A stretch of 64,000 bases of DNA from Cercospora beticola (Eukaryota > Ascomycota > Dothideomycetes > Mycosphaerellales > Mycosphaerellaceae). The stretch lies in the NCBI RefSeq assembly GCF_033473495.1, contig NC_088939.1, positions 1,488,001 through 1,552,000 of the forward strand, written 5' to 3'. Positions 1 to 10,623 of the stretch are shown here, one piece after another. Within the stretch, counting starts at the first letter, position 1, and the number at the start of each line of letters is the position of its first letter. The position numbers and the translations under genes were made by a program. Below the pieces are notes generated by a model that was not told where the DNA came from, searched no databases, and saw only the letters and a program-made list of their open reading frames with translations.

Positions 1-751
1 GTCGCTGTTTGCCGCTGTGGGTTCTGTGCTCGGGATTTTGGCCCGCAGCCAATCAACGGCTTCCGGCTCGGCAGCTTGAGAAGTTGCACGGCTTCTTCTG
101 AAACGAAGTTCTTCACTTCCCCTGCCAGTCGCAGTAGCGACAGATTGACAATACCGACAAGTCTCATACATGATGCACTGTGGATCGCGGAAGAGAGCGT
201 GCAACGAGGCGCGGTGACGTTGCGGGAAGACAATTGTGCGCGCTGGTTCTCTGGAAGCTGGACGCGTGCGACCTCCTGAGACTCGGCGCAGTCTGCAAGT
301 GCGATGATGTGCTGTACCGCGCCTGCGATAGCCGCCGCGGCTGCAAGAAGATTCAGCAAGATGACGAGGCAGGGTCGCGCGCAAAGTGAAGCTGCTGCGG
401 GTTGTTGATGGGCTCCACCAGTGGTGCGGTACTGGCGACTGCACGTTGACCAGCTGCGTTTTCGCCTTCACATGTCCGCATATCCACTTTGTCACAAGCA
501 GACGACACACAAAATGCAGCCGAGCCCTTGGCCATTTGCTTGTGTCACTCTTATTCACTTCGCGTTGCTTAACTTCTTGTTTGCTCACTTCGTTACCTCC
601 CTTTCCTGTTCACAGTGCCTGGCTGCACTTGCTTCGTCACAACGCTCATTTACAGTCACTCCTTCCTGATATTCTGCCGAGCAGGTGCAGCTTCTCTACC
701 CTTTACAACTTCTCGACACTCTCTTGAGACTTTGGTGCGCCCTTCGCCAAG
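1..751. other. Left-edge intergenic region and protease promoter
   Basis: No gene is supported here. One plus frame is open from the window edge to 279 and another from 180 to 389. The second contains a weak F-box-like stretch (LDACDLLRLGAVCK) but lacks the N-terminal LP-x-EL part, so it could be a relic or the end of a gene that lies mostly outside the window. From about 540 to 750 the plus strand is pyrimidine-rich, as is common in fungal promoters and 5' leaders, and it leads into the protease start at 752. Confidence 0.4.
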
Positions 752-2332
752 ATGGCCTCCTTGCTCTTCGTCTTCCTCGTTTCTCTGCTGGCAGTCGCTA
801 CGGCCATCCCATCGAGTCTCCACGAGCGCTCATTCCGGCCAAAGTTCGACGTTCAGAAGAACGCAATTCAGAAACGCTCCTTCAAGGCTCCAGTGCCTGG
901 CCGCGCCCACCAAGGCGCCCTCAACGAAATTCTTCGCGTTCACAACAAGTACGAGTGGACCATCGTCGTCGCGGAGAGCGAACCTCTCTACCCCATCAGC
1001 GTAACCACGAGTCATCCTGTCGCCACAGCAAGCACTATACCGACTTTCAAGACTTTGACGACGCTCTCTCCGGTCCCAAGTAACTCCCCTCCCACTTACG
1101 GTCCCTACCCGAACTCCACCAGTAGTGCATCACCCACGCCAACCAAGGGAAGTGAGGATGGGGAAGTTTCTGCAATCCCGGAAGAGAATGAAATCCAGTA
1201 CCTCGCCTCTGTTTCGATCGGCGGCCAAAAAGTATGGCTCAATTTTGACACTGGGAGTTCGGACCTGTAAGCTCTCAAGATACAACGTGACAGAGGCCGG
1301 TACTAATTCCTGAGGCAGGTGGGTGTTCTCAAGCAAGCTCTCGCCAAACGCCATTGGCAACCACTCATTCTATGACCCATCGAAGAGCGACACATTCACC
1401 CCTTATGAGAACGCCAGCTGGAGAATTTCATACGGCGACGGCAGCTCTGCAAGTGGCATCGTTGGCTATGATGTAGTCGACGTCGGTGGGTCAACAGTCC
1501 AAAAACAAGCTGTTGAGCTAGCGACATACATCTCAGCCAGCTTCGCTACGGACCCCAACAGTGATGGACTGCTCGGCTTAGGTTTCAGCAACATCAACAC
1601 GGTACAACCTGAGCGCCAGAAGACCTTCTTTGAAAACGTTATGCCCGACCTCTCGGAGCCACTTTTCACTGCCGACCTCGAGGACAACATGGGTGCTGGC
1701 GAGTACGAGTTCGGTAAAATCGACAGGGCCAAGTACAAAGGCGACATCCACTACGTTGACATCGACAGTTCCGAGGGCTGGTGGCAATTCCCGATTCCAA
1801 GCATCAGCATCGGTGATGAGTACACATTCACGTGCGACCAAGACTGCCCCAAAACCATAGCTGATACAGGTTCGAGTCTAATGTGAGTCTAACCTCCAGC
1901 TTCGCTCCGACAGCCATGCAAGATGCCTACCACCTGAGGCAGAGATCGACGATCATCGCTCAGAGCGACGCGGGCAGAGAGTGTCGAGAGAACTATGCTA
2001 ACTTTACCCACAGATACCTGGACAGCGAGGTTGTGACAGCTTACTACAAGCAAGTTGACGGGGCTTCCATCTGGCAGATGAATACCTATATCTACCCTTG
2101 CGACACAGCGCTGCCTGACCTCAGCTTGCAGATTGGAGACTACAACATGACCATCAAGGGTGAGGATATCACCTACCTTCAGTTTGATGGAAATGAGGGC
2201 CCGGCTGGTCACTGCCTCGGCGGCCTCCAGGGTAAGAGTAGCCCGCAGATTTTGGGTGATGTGTTTCTGAAGCAGGTCTTTGCTGTGTTTGATGGTGGAA
2301 ATCAGCGCTTCGGAATTGCTGAGAAGAACTAA
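752..2332 (+). CDS. Secreted pepsin-like aspartic protease (family A1)
   Basis: Exons 752-1266, 1319-1882 and 2014-2332 give 465 aa. The first residues (MASLLFVFLVSLLAVATA) are a signal peptide, followed by a propeptide and a Ser/Thr/Pro-rich stretch (about residues 90-130). The catalytic domain carries both active-site motifs, DTGSSDLW (Asp about 166) and DTGSSLI (Asp about 354). Both introns have GT...AG ends and restore the frame: intron 1 (52 bp) splits the Leu codon just after the first catalytic Asp, and intron 2 (131 bp) splits the Ile codon after the second. The start has a good context (CCAAGATGGCC). The family cleaves proteins at acidic pH, and secretion or vacuolar delivery is expected. 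The C-terminus ends in the usual FGIAEKN-type motif with no GPI signal, so an aspergillopepsin/penicillopepsin-like secreted enzyme is most likely. Confidence 0.9.
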
Positions 2333-2555
2333 CCCGACTTGACTCCGTCTGCAGACTGGAGATGAGGCCCACCAGGATGCAGACGATCGAAATTGAGCTG
2401 GAGATACAGCTCTGAGATGCTGAGCGGTGAGCCTTTGCAAAGCCACATCTATAGAATTACGACAGTACGCATGGCTCAGCAGCTTGAGTCGTCATCAATG
2501 AATGAATGCCCTTTTCTGACACGGCAGGCATCTCAATCTGTATATTCCATTCTCA

Positions 2556-3578
2556 CTACAACAGTCCGGCCTGCTTCATGTACGACGTCACATTATCCGC
2601 CACAATTAACGTGATGATGGAGTGAGGAGCGATTCGGAAGAAGTAAGTCCCAAAACCCCGATAAAAGCGAAGCAGGCCTTCTTTCCGATACGCTTGTACA
2701 GCACAATCAATCATGCCACTGTATTGCGATCCGCCTCTCTGCAGCCTCGTCTTCAAGAAATCGAATGGCAGACTGAAGAATGACGCAAAGAATCCCGCGA
2801 TACCAGATGCTGCGAAAGTGATATTCCGATCAGACATTGCAGTCCTCTGCTTCAGTTGATGCTTCGACTCGGAGAAAAACGCCAATTGCCCGAAGTTCGT
2901 CGCCATCGCCCTCACAATCGTCGGATAGGAACCTGACCAAAGCGCAGTGATGCCTTCACTTTTGGCGATTCTCGTCAATGCATCAACCACGGATCGATAA
3001 TTCGCTCGCTGTTCTCGCGGCTTCATCCCATCGGATTGCAAGCGGATCAGAGCGACTTCTGCTGGATTGGCGATTGCTGCTGCGAGACCTCCTGCGGATA
3101 AGCCTGCCATTGCGCGTTCGCTGAAGCCTACACTGCGGCCTTGTTGTTCGGCTCGACTTGTTGCGAAGGCGAGAAAGCGATCAAAGAAGCCTAAACGGAG
3201 TGTTGCGTAGGATGCTTGACGGAGCCAGGCGGCTGAGATGCCGTTGTACAAGCTGAGGAAACCATCTTCGGCTACGATCTTTTGGGCTACGGCTAATGGC
3301 GATTGTCCTTTTCCTGCAGCTCCTTCACCGCTGGAGACAGTAAGTATCTGTCCTGGATATCGACGTGATTTGGGAGGAGAGACTTACAGCAGCTGCAGTC
3401 GGACCTTGACCATATCTATTGGTTGAACACATGTTGTTGCTACAATGCCCGAACCTCCTCCAATCACAAAGGGTAAGAGCTGTTTCCCAGTTGCGGCAAG
3501 AACCGAGGATGATCTGGACTCATTTGTCGGATTTGAGGATGATGATGAGCCGTCTACGGCTTGCTTCGACTCGGACAT
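2556..3578 (-). CDS. Mitochondrial carrier, 2-oxoglutarate/malate type (SLC25)
   Basis: Reverse-strand exons 3388-3578 and 2556-3330, joined across a 57-bp intron, give 321 aa, the normal length for a three-repeat mitochondrial carrier. Carrier signatures occur in each repeat: PIDMVKVRLQL in the first, PAEVALIRLQSDG in the second and PFDFLKTRLQRGG in the third. The segment YNGISAAWLRQASYATLRLG resembles the oxoglutarate/malate (OGC) and dicarboxylate carriers (SLC25A11/A10). It would exchange dicarboxylates across the inner mitochondrial membrane. The N-terminus is Ser-rich and hydrophilic, as expected since carriers use internal targeting. It is divergent from the acyl-CoA dehydrogenase gene over a shared 401-bp spacer, which suggests co-regulation. 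The exact substrate is inferred from resemblance only. Confidence 0.88.
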
Positions 3579-3979
3579 TGCATGGCATCCATGATCAAAG
3601 AAAACAGCCGCCGAGTGCTTCGTGCCTACGGAGCACAGAGTGACGTTTGATCAATTGAGTTTCACGTGGCCCTCGGCATGTACGCCCGCCATATTTCCTA
3701 AGCTGCCTGGCTCGGCGACGTTTTTAAGGGTTGAGGGCTTCCTTTGTGCGGGGAGGATGCAACGTTATACCCGACTATTACCGATGACGACCTGTCTATT
3801 GCTAAGCTCTGATCCGTATCTGTGATGGTTCGTCATTGAATTGTGGACGTATGAGCAGGTCTGGCGAAGTTGAGCTCAACTGAAGAAGACATTTGAAGCA
3901 TGTGAAAGTGCATGGGTCGTATTGTCCATGTCTTGGCGTTTAGCAACAACATTTCCTCTGACTTATTGAAATATTCAAG
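3579..3979. promoter_or_regulatory. Shared spacer between divergent carrier and acyl-CoA dehydrogenase
   Basis: A 401-bp spacer lies between two divergent start codons, so it must hold both promoters. I see no clear TATA box. Short AT-rich patches near 3955-3975 precede the dehydrogenase start. Confidence 0.55.
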
Positions 3980-5347
3980 ATGTCTTTTCTGGCTAAGAGA
4001 GTTGTAAGTCATTCTAAGCGTATGGTTTCGAGTGGCTTATCTGACTAATTTGTACAGTTCACCCGCCAACTAGCAAGACCGACGCTGTCGAACCTGAGAT
4101 CATGTCGAAGCAGGCTGCTGAGTGAAACCGGAAGACGAAGAGTGCATGCACCAGCAACTGAATTTCTTCAAAATGGCAACGTCGACTGGACTGGGTCTCA
4201 ACAAATGGTCCGAGAGTCAATAGCCAAAATCGCGTCGAAATACGATGATGAATACTGGAGGGACCTGGACAGCAAGCACAAGTTCTCCCTCGACCTCCAC
4301 TCTGACCTGGCTGGAGCTGGCTGGCTCGGAATTTGTATGCCTGAAGAATACGGAGGCTCTGCTTTGGGTATCTCTGAAGCCTCTGTGATGATGCAGACGC
4401 TGTCCGAATCTGGTGGAGGAATGGCAGCAGCTTCATCAGTTCACATGAACATCTTCGGACTAGAGCCTGTCGTAAAATTCGCCACAGAAGAGCAGAAAAA
4501 GCGATGGCTCGTCCCTTTGATCGCGGGCGAAGAACGAGCCTGCTTCGGTGTCACAGAACCAAACACTGGCCTTGATACTCTGAAGCTCCAATCCCTCGCA
4601 AAGAAGAACTCAGACGGCAAAGCATACTCCGTAAGCGGTTCAAAAATCTGGACATCCACCGCCCAAACCGCCCAAAAGATCCTCCTCCTCGTACGAACAA
4701 CTCCTCTCGCCGAAGTCAAAAAAGCCACCCAAGGCCTCTCCCTCTTCTACACCGACCTCGACCGCTCCGCAGTCCAAGTCCAAGAAATCGAAAAACTCGG
4801 CCGCGCCGCAGTAGACAGCAACACCCTCTTCTTCGACGGTTGGCAAGTCCCCGCCGAAGACCTCATCGGCTCCGAAGGCGACGGCTTCAAACAAATCATG
4901 CACGGCATGAACGCCGAACGCGTCCTCATCGCCGCAGAAGCTCTAGGTCTAGGCTTCGCCTCTTTACGTAAAGCCGCACTCTACGCTCAAGAACGCGAAG
5001 TCTTCGGACGTCCGATTGGAAAAAATCAGGGAATTCAGCATCCTTTGGCGGATTCTTGGATGAAATTGGAGGCTGCGAGGTTAATTACTTATCAGGCTGC
5101 GAGGATGTATGATCAGGGACATAGTACGGGGGAGTATGCGAATGCGTGCAAGTACCTTGCGGCGGATGCGGCGTTTGAGGCGGCGGAGAGGGCGGTTTTG
5201 ACGCATGGTGGGATGGGGTATGCGAAGGAGTATCATGTGGAGAGGTATTTTAGGGAGGCGATGTTGCCGAGATTGGCGCCTGTGAGCAGGGAGATGATAT
5301 TGAATTATGTTGGGGAGAGGGTGCTTGGGTTGCCTAGGTCGTATTAG
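3980..5347 (+). CDS. Mitochondrial acyl-CoA dehydrogenase
   Basis: Exons 3980-4003 and 4058-5347 give 437 aa. The 24-nt first exon was chosen because it joins in frame across a GTAAGT...CAG intron with a CTGAC branch point. The joined N-terminus (MSFLAKRVFTRQLARPTL) is Arg-rich and acid-free, a typical mitochondrial presequence. The body shows the flavin and acyl-CoA family signatures CFGVTEPNTG and GGMGYAKEYHVERY; the Glu of the latter is the probable catalytic base. The C-terminal SREMILNYVGERVLGLPRSY resembles bacterial dehydrogenases found beside class III CoA-transferases. It should introduce a 2,3 double bond into an acyl-CoA with electrons passed to ETF, but chain specificity cannot be read from sequence. 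Codon use changes sharply at about 5020, from C-ending to G/T-ending codons. Confidence 0.92.
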
Positions 5348-5386
5348 AGAGGGAGAATGTATTCGGAACAATTGGAATTAATCTGA

Positions 5387-6904
5387 TTATGATGCTGGTG
5401 CTCTATTCTTGATCACGCCGCTCTCTTCTAGCTCGGCAAGATTCTCTATTCCCAGGTCACGCAGAACCTCATTTGTATGTTCGCCATGCAGTGGTGGGAC
5501 GCTCCGTATTGATGTTTGGGTATGGCTGAATTTTATGGCAGGGCCTAAGATCTTGATCTTGCCTTTCACAGCTGCTGGCAGGTCTATCTCCGTGACCATA
5601 TTTCGCGCATCTGTCTGCGGATGATCGAATACCCGTTCCATGGTGTTGATGGGCGCATATGGCATGCCGGATCCCTCGAATTCAGCTACCCATTCATCTG
5701 TCGATTTCTGAGCAAACAAGTCGTTGAGCATGGGATATAGCTCGTCTCTGTTCGTTACTCGATCGCCATTGGTCAAGAAGCGTTTGTCTTCCGCCATCTC
5801 TGGCTTGCCTAGTGTGCTGACCAATTTGGCGAATTGCTTGTCGTTAGTAGCGCCGCATACGAAGTACAAGTCTTTCGTCTTGAACGCGTCGTATGGGACG
5901 ACAGATGGGTGCTGTGCTCCCCAGCGTTCTGCCTCAACGCCAACATTCAACCAGGAGAGAGCCACATTGGTTAGCAAGGCAACTTGCGTCTCAAAGAGTG
6001 ACCCATCGATCTTCTGGCCTTCTCCTGTCCTTTCTCGAGCATACAGCGCGGCCATGATAGCTCCGTGCATGTACAAGCCAGTAGACATGTCTGTCAGACC
6101 CAGGCCAGGCCGAACCGGTCCGCCACCTCGCTCGCCCGTGAGATGTAGAAGACCTGCTTCCGCACCAGCAATCATGTCATATCCAGCGCGTTTCTCGAAA
6201 GGACCACTGGGCCCATATCCGCTCGTACTGGCAAGGATGATACGTTTGTTGATTTTCCGGAGATCTTCGTAGCCAAGTTTCAGCCTGTCCAGCGCTCCTG
6301 GACGAAGATTTTCTACGACGACATCGGCTTCTTCGACCATGCGGCGGAAGATCTCTTTGCCCTTAGGATCTTTCAAATTTAGAGCAACACTTTTCTTGTT
6401 ACGATTCACAGCCGAGAAGTAATTGGACTATTCTGCTTAGTAACAACCCGTAAGATATGTGGTACTGGAATAGCATACCATAGGACCAATGCCGGACTTC
6501 CACATGCGTTCCTCGCCTGCTATCGTCCAATAACGGGTATCGTCCTGCGGGATTCAGCTCAGCCTTACGCCCAACAGCTGAAGCTCGGGAAATGACATAC
6601 ACCACGATCCGGGTCTTCGATTTTGATGACCTCTGCTCCATAATCGGCGAGGATCTGTGTACAATATGGTGCCTAGAACGATCAGTCTCGCGCTTCAAGC
6701 GGCAGGCCTCGACCAACTCACAGCCAACACGCGAGACAAGTCCAGAATCTTGACGCCCACGAGCGGTCCTTCCGTTTCACGTGGACTTGAATAGCTGCGC
6801 TTCGGTATCCGCGGGGCCGGTAAGACAAACACCCCGAGATGGCTATGACGGCATCCTGGTCGAGTGAAATGGTGTCTGGCAAGGCTGAGCCGGAGAGCGG
6901 ACAT
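5387..6904 (-). CDS. Class III (CaiB/BaiF-type) CoA-transferase, mitochondrial
   Basis: Four reverse-strand exons, 6722-6904, 6601-6672, 6479-6544 and 5387-6427, join in phase 0 across introns of 49, 56 and 51 bp to give 453 aa. The N-terminus (MSALRLSLARHHFTRPG) looks like a mitochondrial presequence. Family landmarks are DLSRVLAAPYCTQ near the start of the domain, IKIEDPDRGDDTR, a VNRNKKSVALNLKD block, and GLGLTDMSTG, whose Asp is the nucleophile that forms the acyl-CoA anhydride intermediate. The length and presequence fit the SUGCT branch (succinyl-CoA:glutarate/hydroxymethylglutarate CoA-transferase), though itaconate or another dicarboxylate is equally possible. It ends 40 bp from the acyl-CoA dehydrogenase (tail to tail) and is divergent from the HMG-CoA-lyase gene. 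The pairing suggests activation of a free diacid followed by cleavage or oxidation of its CoA ester. Confidence 0.92.
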
Positions 6905-7208
6905 GATTAGAACGACTCGTGCTCACCAGAGCCTTCATTGCAGCAGAAGTGCCGTATATCAGCCAAATATCAGCCTCGCCAGCCTTCAACTCGGTTCCTC
7001 GGGACATGTCGCTTACGGGCGCCCTTCACACGAGCAGCAGAGTTCTGAACCGCTCAGGATGCACCCCAAACCCCGCTCGGAAATGCGACGGGCGGAAGCA
7101 TGTGGACCGACTGCGTACTTTGAGGACCGGGAGGCCGATGTCAACACGCTCATCGGGCCGGGCAGCGACGCGACGAAGCCGCGGCGAGTGAGGCATGACT
7201 TGGACGAG
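6905..7208. promoter_or_regulatory. Shared spacer between divergent CoA-transferase and lyase
   Basis: About 300 bp separates the CoA-transferase start from the preferred lyase start. The lyase frame is open through the whole spacer, with upstream in-frame ATGs near 7059 and 7083, so the true lyase N-terminus could lie here. I see no distinct promoter motif. Confidence 0.45.
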
Positions 7209-8258
7209 ATGGCTGCCCGATTGGCGTCGAGTGTGTTGCGGACGGCAAGGACGACGCGGCGACACCGTGGGCCGGTTGCCGTGCGAAGAAGGTCGCACTT
7301 GTCAGCACCGCGTCCTGATGTGACGATCCTCGAAGTCGGGCCTCGCGATGGCCTGCAGAACATCAAGACTCAAGTGCCAACATCAACGAAAATCGAGCTC
7401 ATACGGCGGCTTGCCAATACAGGTCTCCGCAACATTGAAGCAACCTCATTTGTCTCTCCCAAGTGGGTGCCCCAATTAGCGGACAGCAAGGATGTTATCA
7501 AAGAAGCCAAAGCCATTGGCGAGCCGGTGGGCATCTGGATGCCCGTGTTGACCCCAAACATGAAAGGTCTGGAGTTGGCAGTTGAGAATGGTGCAAAAGA
7601 AGTCGTTGTTTTTGCATCTGCTTCGGAAGCTTTCAGTAAGGCCAACACGAACTGTACGATCGAAGAAGCACTGGCACGTTCGGAGGAGATCGTACAAGCT
7701 GCAAAATCACATGGCATTCGAGCTCGTGGAGTGATCTCATGCATCGTGGCGTGCCCGTACGATGGCCCTACAGAGCCTTCCAAAGTGCTTGAAATTGCCA
7801 GGCGATTCCTGCAAATGGGATGTTATGAAGTTGGCCTGGGCGACACAATCGGCGTTGCAACTCCTCACGATATTGAAAAGCTGTTGAAAGTACTATTGAC
7901 AGAGATACCTGCCGAGAAGCTGGCCGGACACTACCACGACACGTATGGACAGGCCATCGCAAATGTTGTGAAATCCTACGAGATGGGCATTAGAGCGTTC
8001 GACAGCAGTGTTGCCGGCCTTGGTGGGTGTCCTTTTGCCAAGGGTGCAAAGGGGAATCTCGCGACTGAAGACATGGTGTACACTTTTGAAAAAGCAGGCA
8101 TCAAAACCGGTGTGGACCTACAGCAGCTGGCTGAAATTGGTGATTGGATCGCGCGAGAAGTCAACATTCCTAACAATAGTCGAGCTGGCTCAGCCATCGT
8201 GGCAAAGACGCGTTTTACGAAGGAGGCCACTTCCAAGCCGGCCGGCAGACCAAAGTAG
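7209..8258 (+). CDS. HMG-CoA lyase family protein, mitochondrial
   Basis: A single exon gives 349 aa from the chosen ATG. That start yields MAARLASSVLRTARTTRRHR, a convincing mitochondrial presequence, just before the catalytic domain opening VTILEVGPRDGLQN. The family signature SVAGLGGCPFAKGAKGN is intact, including the active-site Cys, and metal-site residues are visible in EVGPRDG and GHYHDTYGQ. HMG-CoA lyases split 3-hydroxy-3-methylglutaryl-CoA into acetyl-CoA and acetoacetate in leucine breakdown and ketogenesis. Related fungal and bacterial members may act on other 3-hydroxyacyl-CoA diacids. The frame extends upstream to 6864, but that would overlap the first exon of the divergent CoA-transferase and bury the presequence, so I reject the longer form. 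Confidence 0.9.
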   Translation: MAARLASSVLRTARTTRRHRGPVAVRRRSHLSAPRPDVTILEVGPRDGLQNIKTQVPTSTKIELIRRLANTGLRNIEATSFVSPKWVPQLADSKDVIKEAKAIGEPVGIWMPVLTPNMKGLELAVENGAKEVVVFASASEAFSKANTNCTIEEALARSEEIVQAAKSHGIRARGVISCIVACPYDGPTEPSKVLEIARRFLQMGCYEVGLGDTIGVATPHDIEKLLKVLLTEIPAEKLAGHYHDTYGQAIANVVKSYEMGIRAFDSSVAGLGGCPFAKGAKGNLATEDMVYTFEKAGIKTGVDLQQLAEIGDWIAREVNIPNNSRAGSAIVAKTRFTKEATSKPAGRPK

Positions 8259-8792
8259 GGTCGGACTTGGTTGGAAAGATCCGGTAACACAGAACAGCAG
8301 CAACGTGTTACCAAGGTCCTTACTCCAACGATGAAACCTGGCTCTGAAGGGGAACATAGGCTCAATACCGCAAATAGGTCAAAGGTGTGGACTGGGGCAG
8401 CTTCGGGCTGGTAAAGGTGCTCCAGTAACAGCAAAATGAGCGAACTGCGCCGCTGGCCATTCTTCGACAGTCGGCATATGCATTGCTACAGTCGAATACC
8501 AGGTCGATTAGTTGCCTGAGGTTTGGGCGACTCCAACCAATCTCATACACATATTTCCGGTCTATTCCCGGTGCGCCCGTCTGAGCTCTCCCAAGTCAAA
8601 CAGCAGCAATTGGCGGAGGTGACGCAAAGCTCCAATACCGAATTGGGAAGATATTCTTAGGATGACCCCGCCTCGCCGCAGCTTGGGTAGGCTCTCAGAC
8701 TGCAGTTGCTAGACTACTCACGACCTGAATAAATTTATTCGTACGACCGCTGCACATATTCTGCAGAACAAGGACGGGATTGGACAGCAAAC
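8259..8792. other. Intergenic region before the aldehyde dehydrogenase
   Basis: About 530 bp with no gene. It holds the 3' end of the lyase transcript and the ALDH promoter, including the palindrome at 8727-8740. Confidence 0.5.
8727..8740. promoter_or_regulatory. 14-bp perfect palindrome upstream of ALDH
   Basis: GAATAAATTTATTC is its own reverse complement and lies 52 bp before the ALDH start. It could be a TATA-like element or a dimeric factor site. The palindrome is seen directly; its function is a guess. Confidence 0.35.
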
Positions 8793-10308
8793 ATGGCTCC
8801 CGAGTACAAAGCCGAAGACTTCACCAAGCTCTACATCAATGGCGAGTTTGTGTCTTCCAAGTCTGGCAAGACATACGCTTTGAAGAATCCCAAGAACAAC
8901 ACCACGGTCTGTGACGCCGTCCCTATTGCGAACGAGGAAGATGTCGAAGCAGCAGTTGTGGCCGCAGAAGCTGCGTACCAGGGAGAATGGAGAAAGTTCT
9001 CCGCTATGCAGAGAACCGAGTGTCTACATCGATTGGCAGCCCTGATGGAAGAAGAAATTGTTCCGATCCTGAGCCTGGATTCTCTGACAAGTGGCAATCC
9101 AACCAGCATTATCCCAACTCGCGAGAAGACCTATATCAAGAACTGTATTCTCTACTTCTCAGGTTGGACGGACAAGCAAGCTGGCGACTTCTTCCCTGAC
9201 GATGATGGATTTGCTAAGATTGTCACCCATGAACCACTTGGTGTTTGCGCTGCTATCAATCCATTCAATGCACCTGTGCCAACCATGATTTTAAAGTGCA
9301 TACCAGCATTGGCGACAGGCAATGTGATCATTGTGAAGCCATCAGAGAAGACGCCACTGGGAACGTTGGCCATGGCACCGCTGTTTGAGAAAGCAGGATT
9401 CCCGAAGGGAGTGGTGCAAGTACTCACCGGAGCTGGTGAGACTGGTGCTTTACTTGCGACTCACATGCGTATTCGAAAGATCAGCTTCACAGGCAGCATA
9501 CCTACAGGCAAGAAGATCCAGGAAGCTGCGGCAAAGAGTAATCTCAAGCGTGTGACATTAGAACTCGGGGGAAAGAGTCCTGCTGTTGTGTTCGAAGATG
9601 CGAACCTAGACAATGCCCTCACGTGGACCGTGAACGCCCTCCTTGCCCGGTCTGGTCAGGTCTGCGTCGCGGCCACAAGAGTATATGTCCACTCGTCAGT
9701 CGCCAAAGACTTTATCGCCAAATATACCGAGAAGGTGAAGGCTGCCGTGAGCGACATTGGCGATCCTCAAGACAGCACAGTGAAAATCGGGCCTCTTGTC
9801 GATCAATCTCAGCTCGAGAGAGTCAAAGGCATGATCGAGCGAGGAAAGGGTGAAGCCGAGCTCGTAGTCGGTGGCGTCCAGTATGGCGAGACAGGATGTT
9901 ACATGGAGCCTACAGTGTTCTTGAACCCCAAACCAGATGCGGAGATCTACAGGACAGAAGTCTTTGGCCCGGTAGCAGTGGTCAAGACGTTTGAGACGGA
10001 GGAAGAAGTGCTAAAGCTGGCCAACGATACGGAATATGGTTTGATGTCTGGTGTGTTCACGAAAGATATCACGAGAGCGTTGCGCGTGGCTAAGAACTTG
10101 GATACTGGTGTTGTTGGAATCAATTGTGTTAGCTATGTAAGTGAATTTGGTCGACTGTGGTCGGGAGAAGGGCTGACCACGTCTACAGATGAACATGCAA
10201 GTCCCATTTGGTGGCAGGAAACAGTCTGGAGTTGGAAGAGAATTTGGAGAATATGCTTTGCGTGCGTATACGGAGCCGAAGACGATGTTGATCAATATGA
10301 ACGCATAG
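8793..10308 (+). CDS. NAD(P)+-dependent aldehyde dehydrogenase
   Basis: Exons 8793-10136 and 10189-10308 (intron 52 bp, GTAAGT...CAG, phase 0) give 487 aa, the usual ALDH length. Active-site landmarks are [10 protein letters not shown] (general-base Glu about 257) and SGQVCVAAT (nucleophile Cys about 291). The Rossmann region is visible as [11 protein letters not shown] and [10 protein letters not shown], and the second exon supplies the C-terminal [19 protein letters not shown] block. There is no N-terminal presequence, so a cytosolic enzyme is likely. It oxidises an aldehyde to an acid. Next to the CoA-transferase, it could supply the free acid that is then activated, but this is inference from position only. 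Without the intron the frame runs on to 10415 with a non-homologous tail. Confidence 0.93.
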
Positions 10309-10623
10309 AATATCTGTACAGAAGAACCATGAACCTTGAACAACAAAGCGAGAAGGCAGAAATCTTCTTCTCGCTTCAACGAGAAAAGACTCGAGTCGAT
10401 CGACGCGCCCCGTGAGTTCTGGTCCGAAGAGCAGCAAACGTTGATTCACGCGCGCTTGAGCACTATTTAAGCGCGACCTGCGTTCCAAATCGTCATCTTT
10501 CCTCCCTACACCTATAACACGATACACAGTTCTATACTATCGACTTTGGCAGAGATCCCAGCGACTTTGCACCCGCGTTGCACTGACTTACACCACCGCA
10601 CGGCGTCCATCACGAACGAGACG
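10309..10623. other. Intergenic region with TTTAA-type core promoter
   Basis: About 315 bp with no gene. It contains a CTATTTAAGCG patch near 10461-10471 and the 15-bp element at 10508-10522, both upstream of the first LPQELYD-family gene. Confidence 0.45.
10508..10522 (+). promoter_or_regulatory. Shared upstream element, copy 1
   Basis: ACACCTATAACACGA, about 100 bp before the first LPQELYD-family start. It is identical to the 15 bp at 11616-11630 upstream of the second family member, whereas the surrounding noncoding sequence has diverged. Confidence 0.5.

Noticed and set aside
180..389. F-box-like stretch near the left edge
   Set aside because: Only about 15 residues look right and the usual LP-x-EL start is missing; no splice partner visible in the window.
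6864..7208. Upstream in-frame extension of the HMG-CoA-lyase reading frame
   Set aside because: It overlaps the first exon of the divergent CoA-transferase and lacks family similarity; the ATG at 7209 gives a proper mitochondrial presequence.
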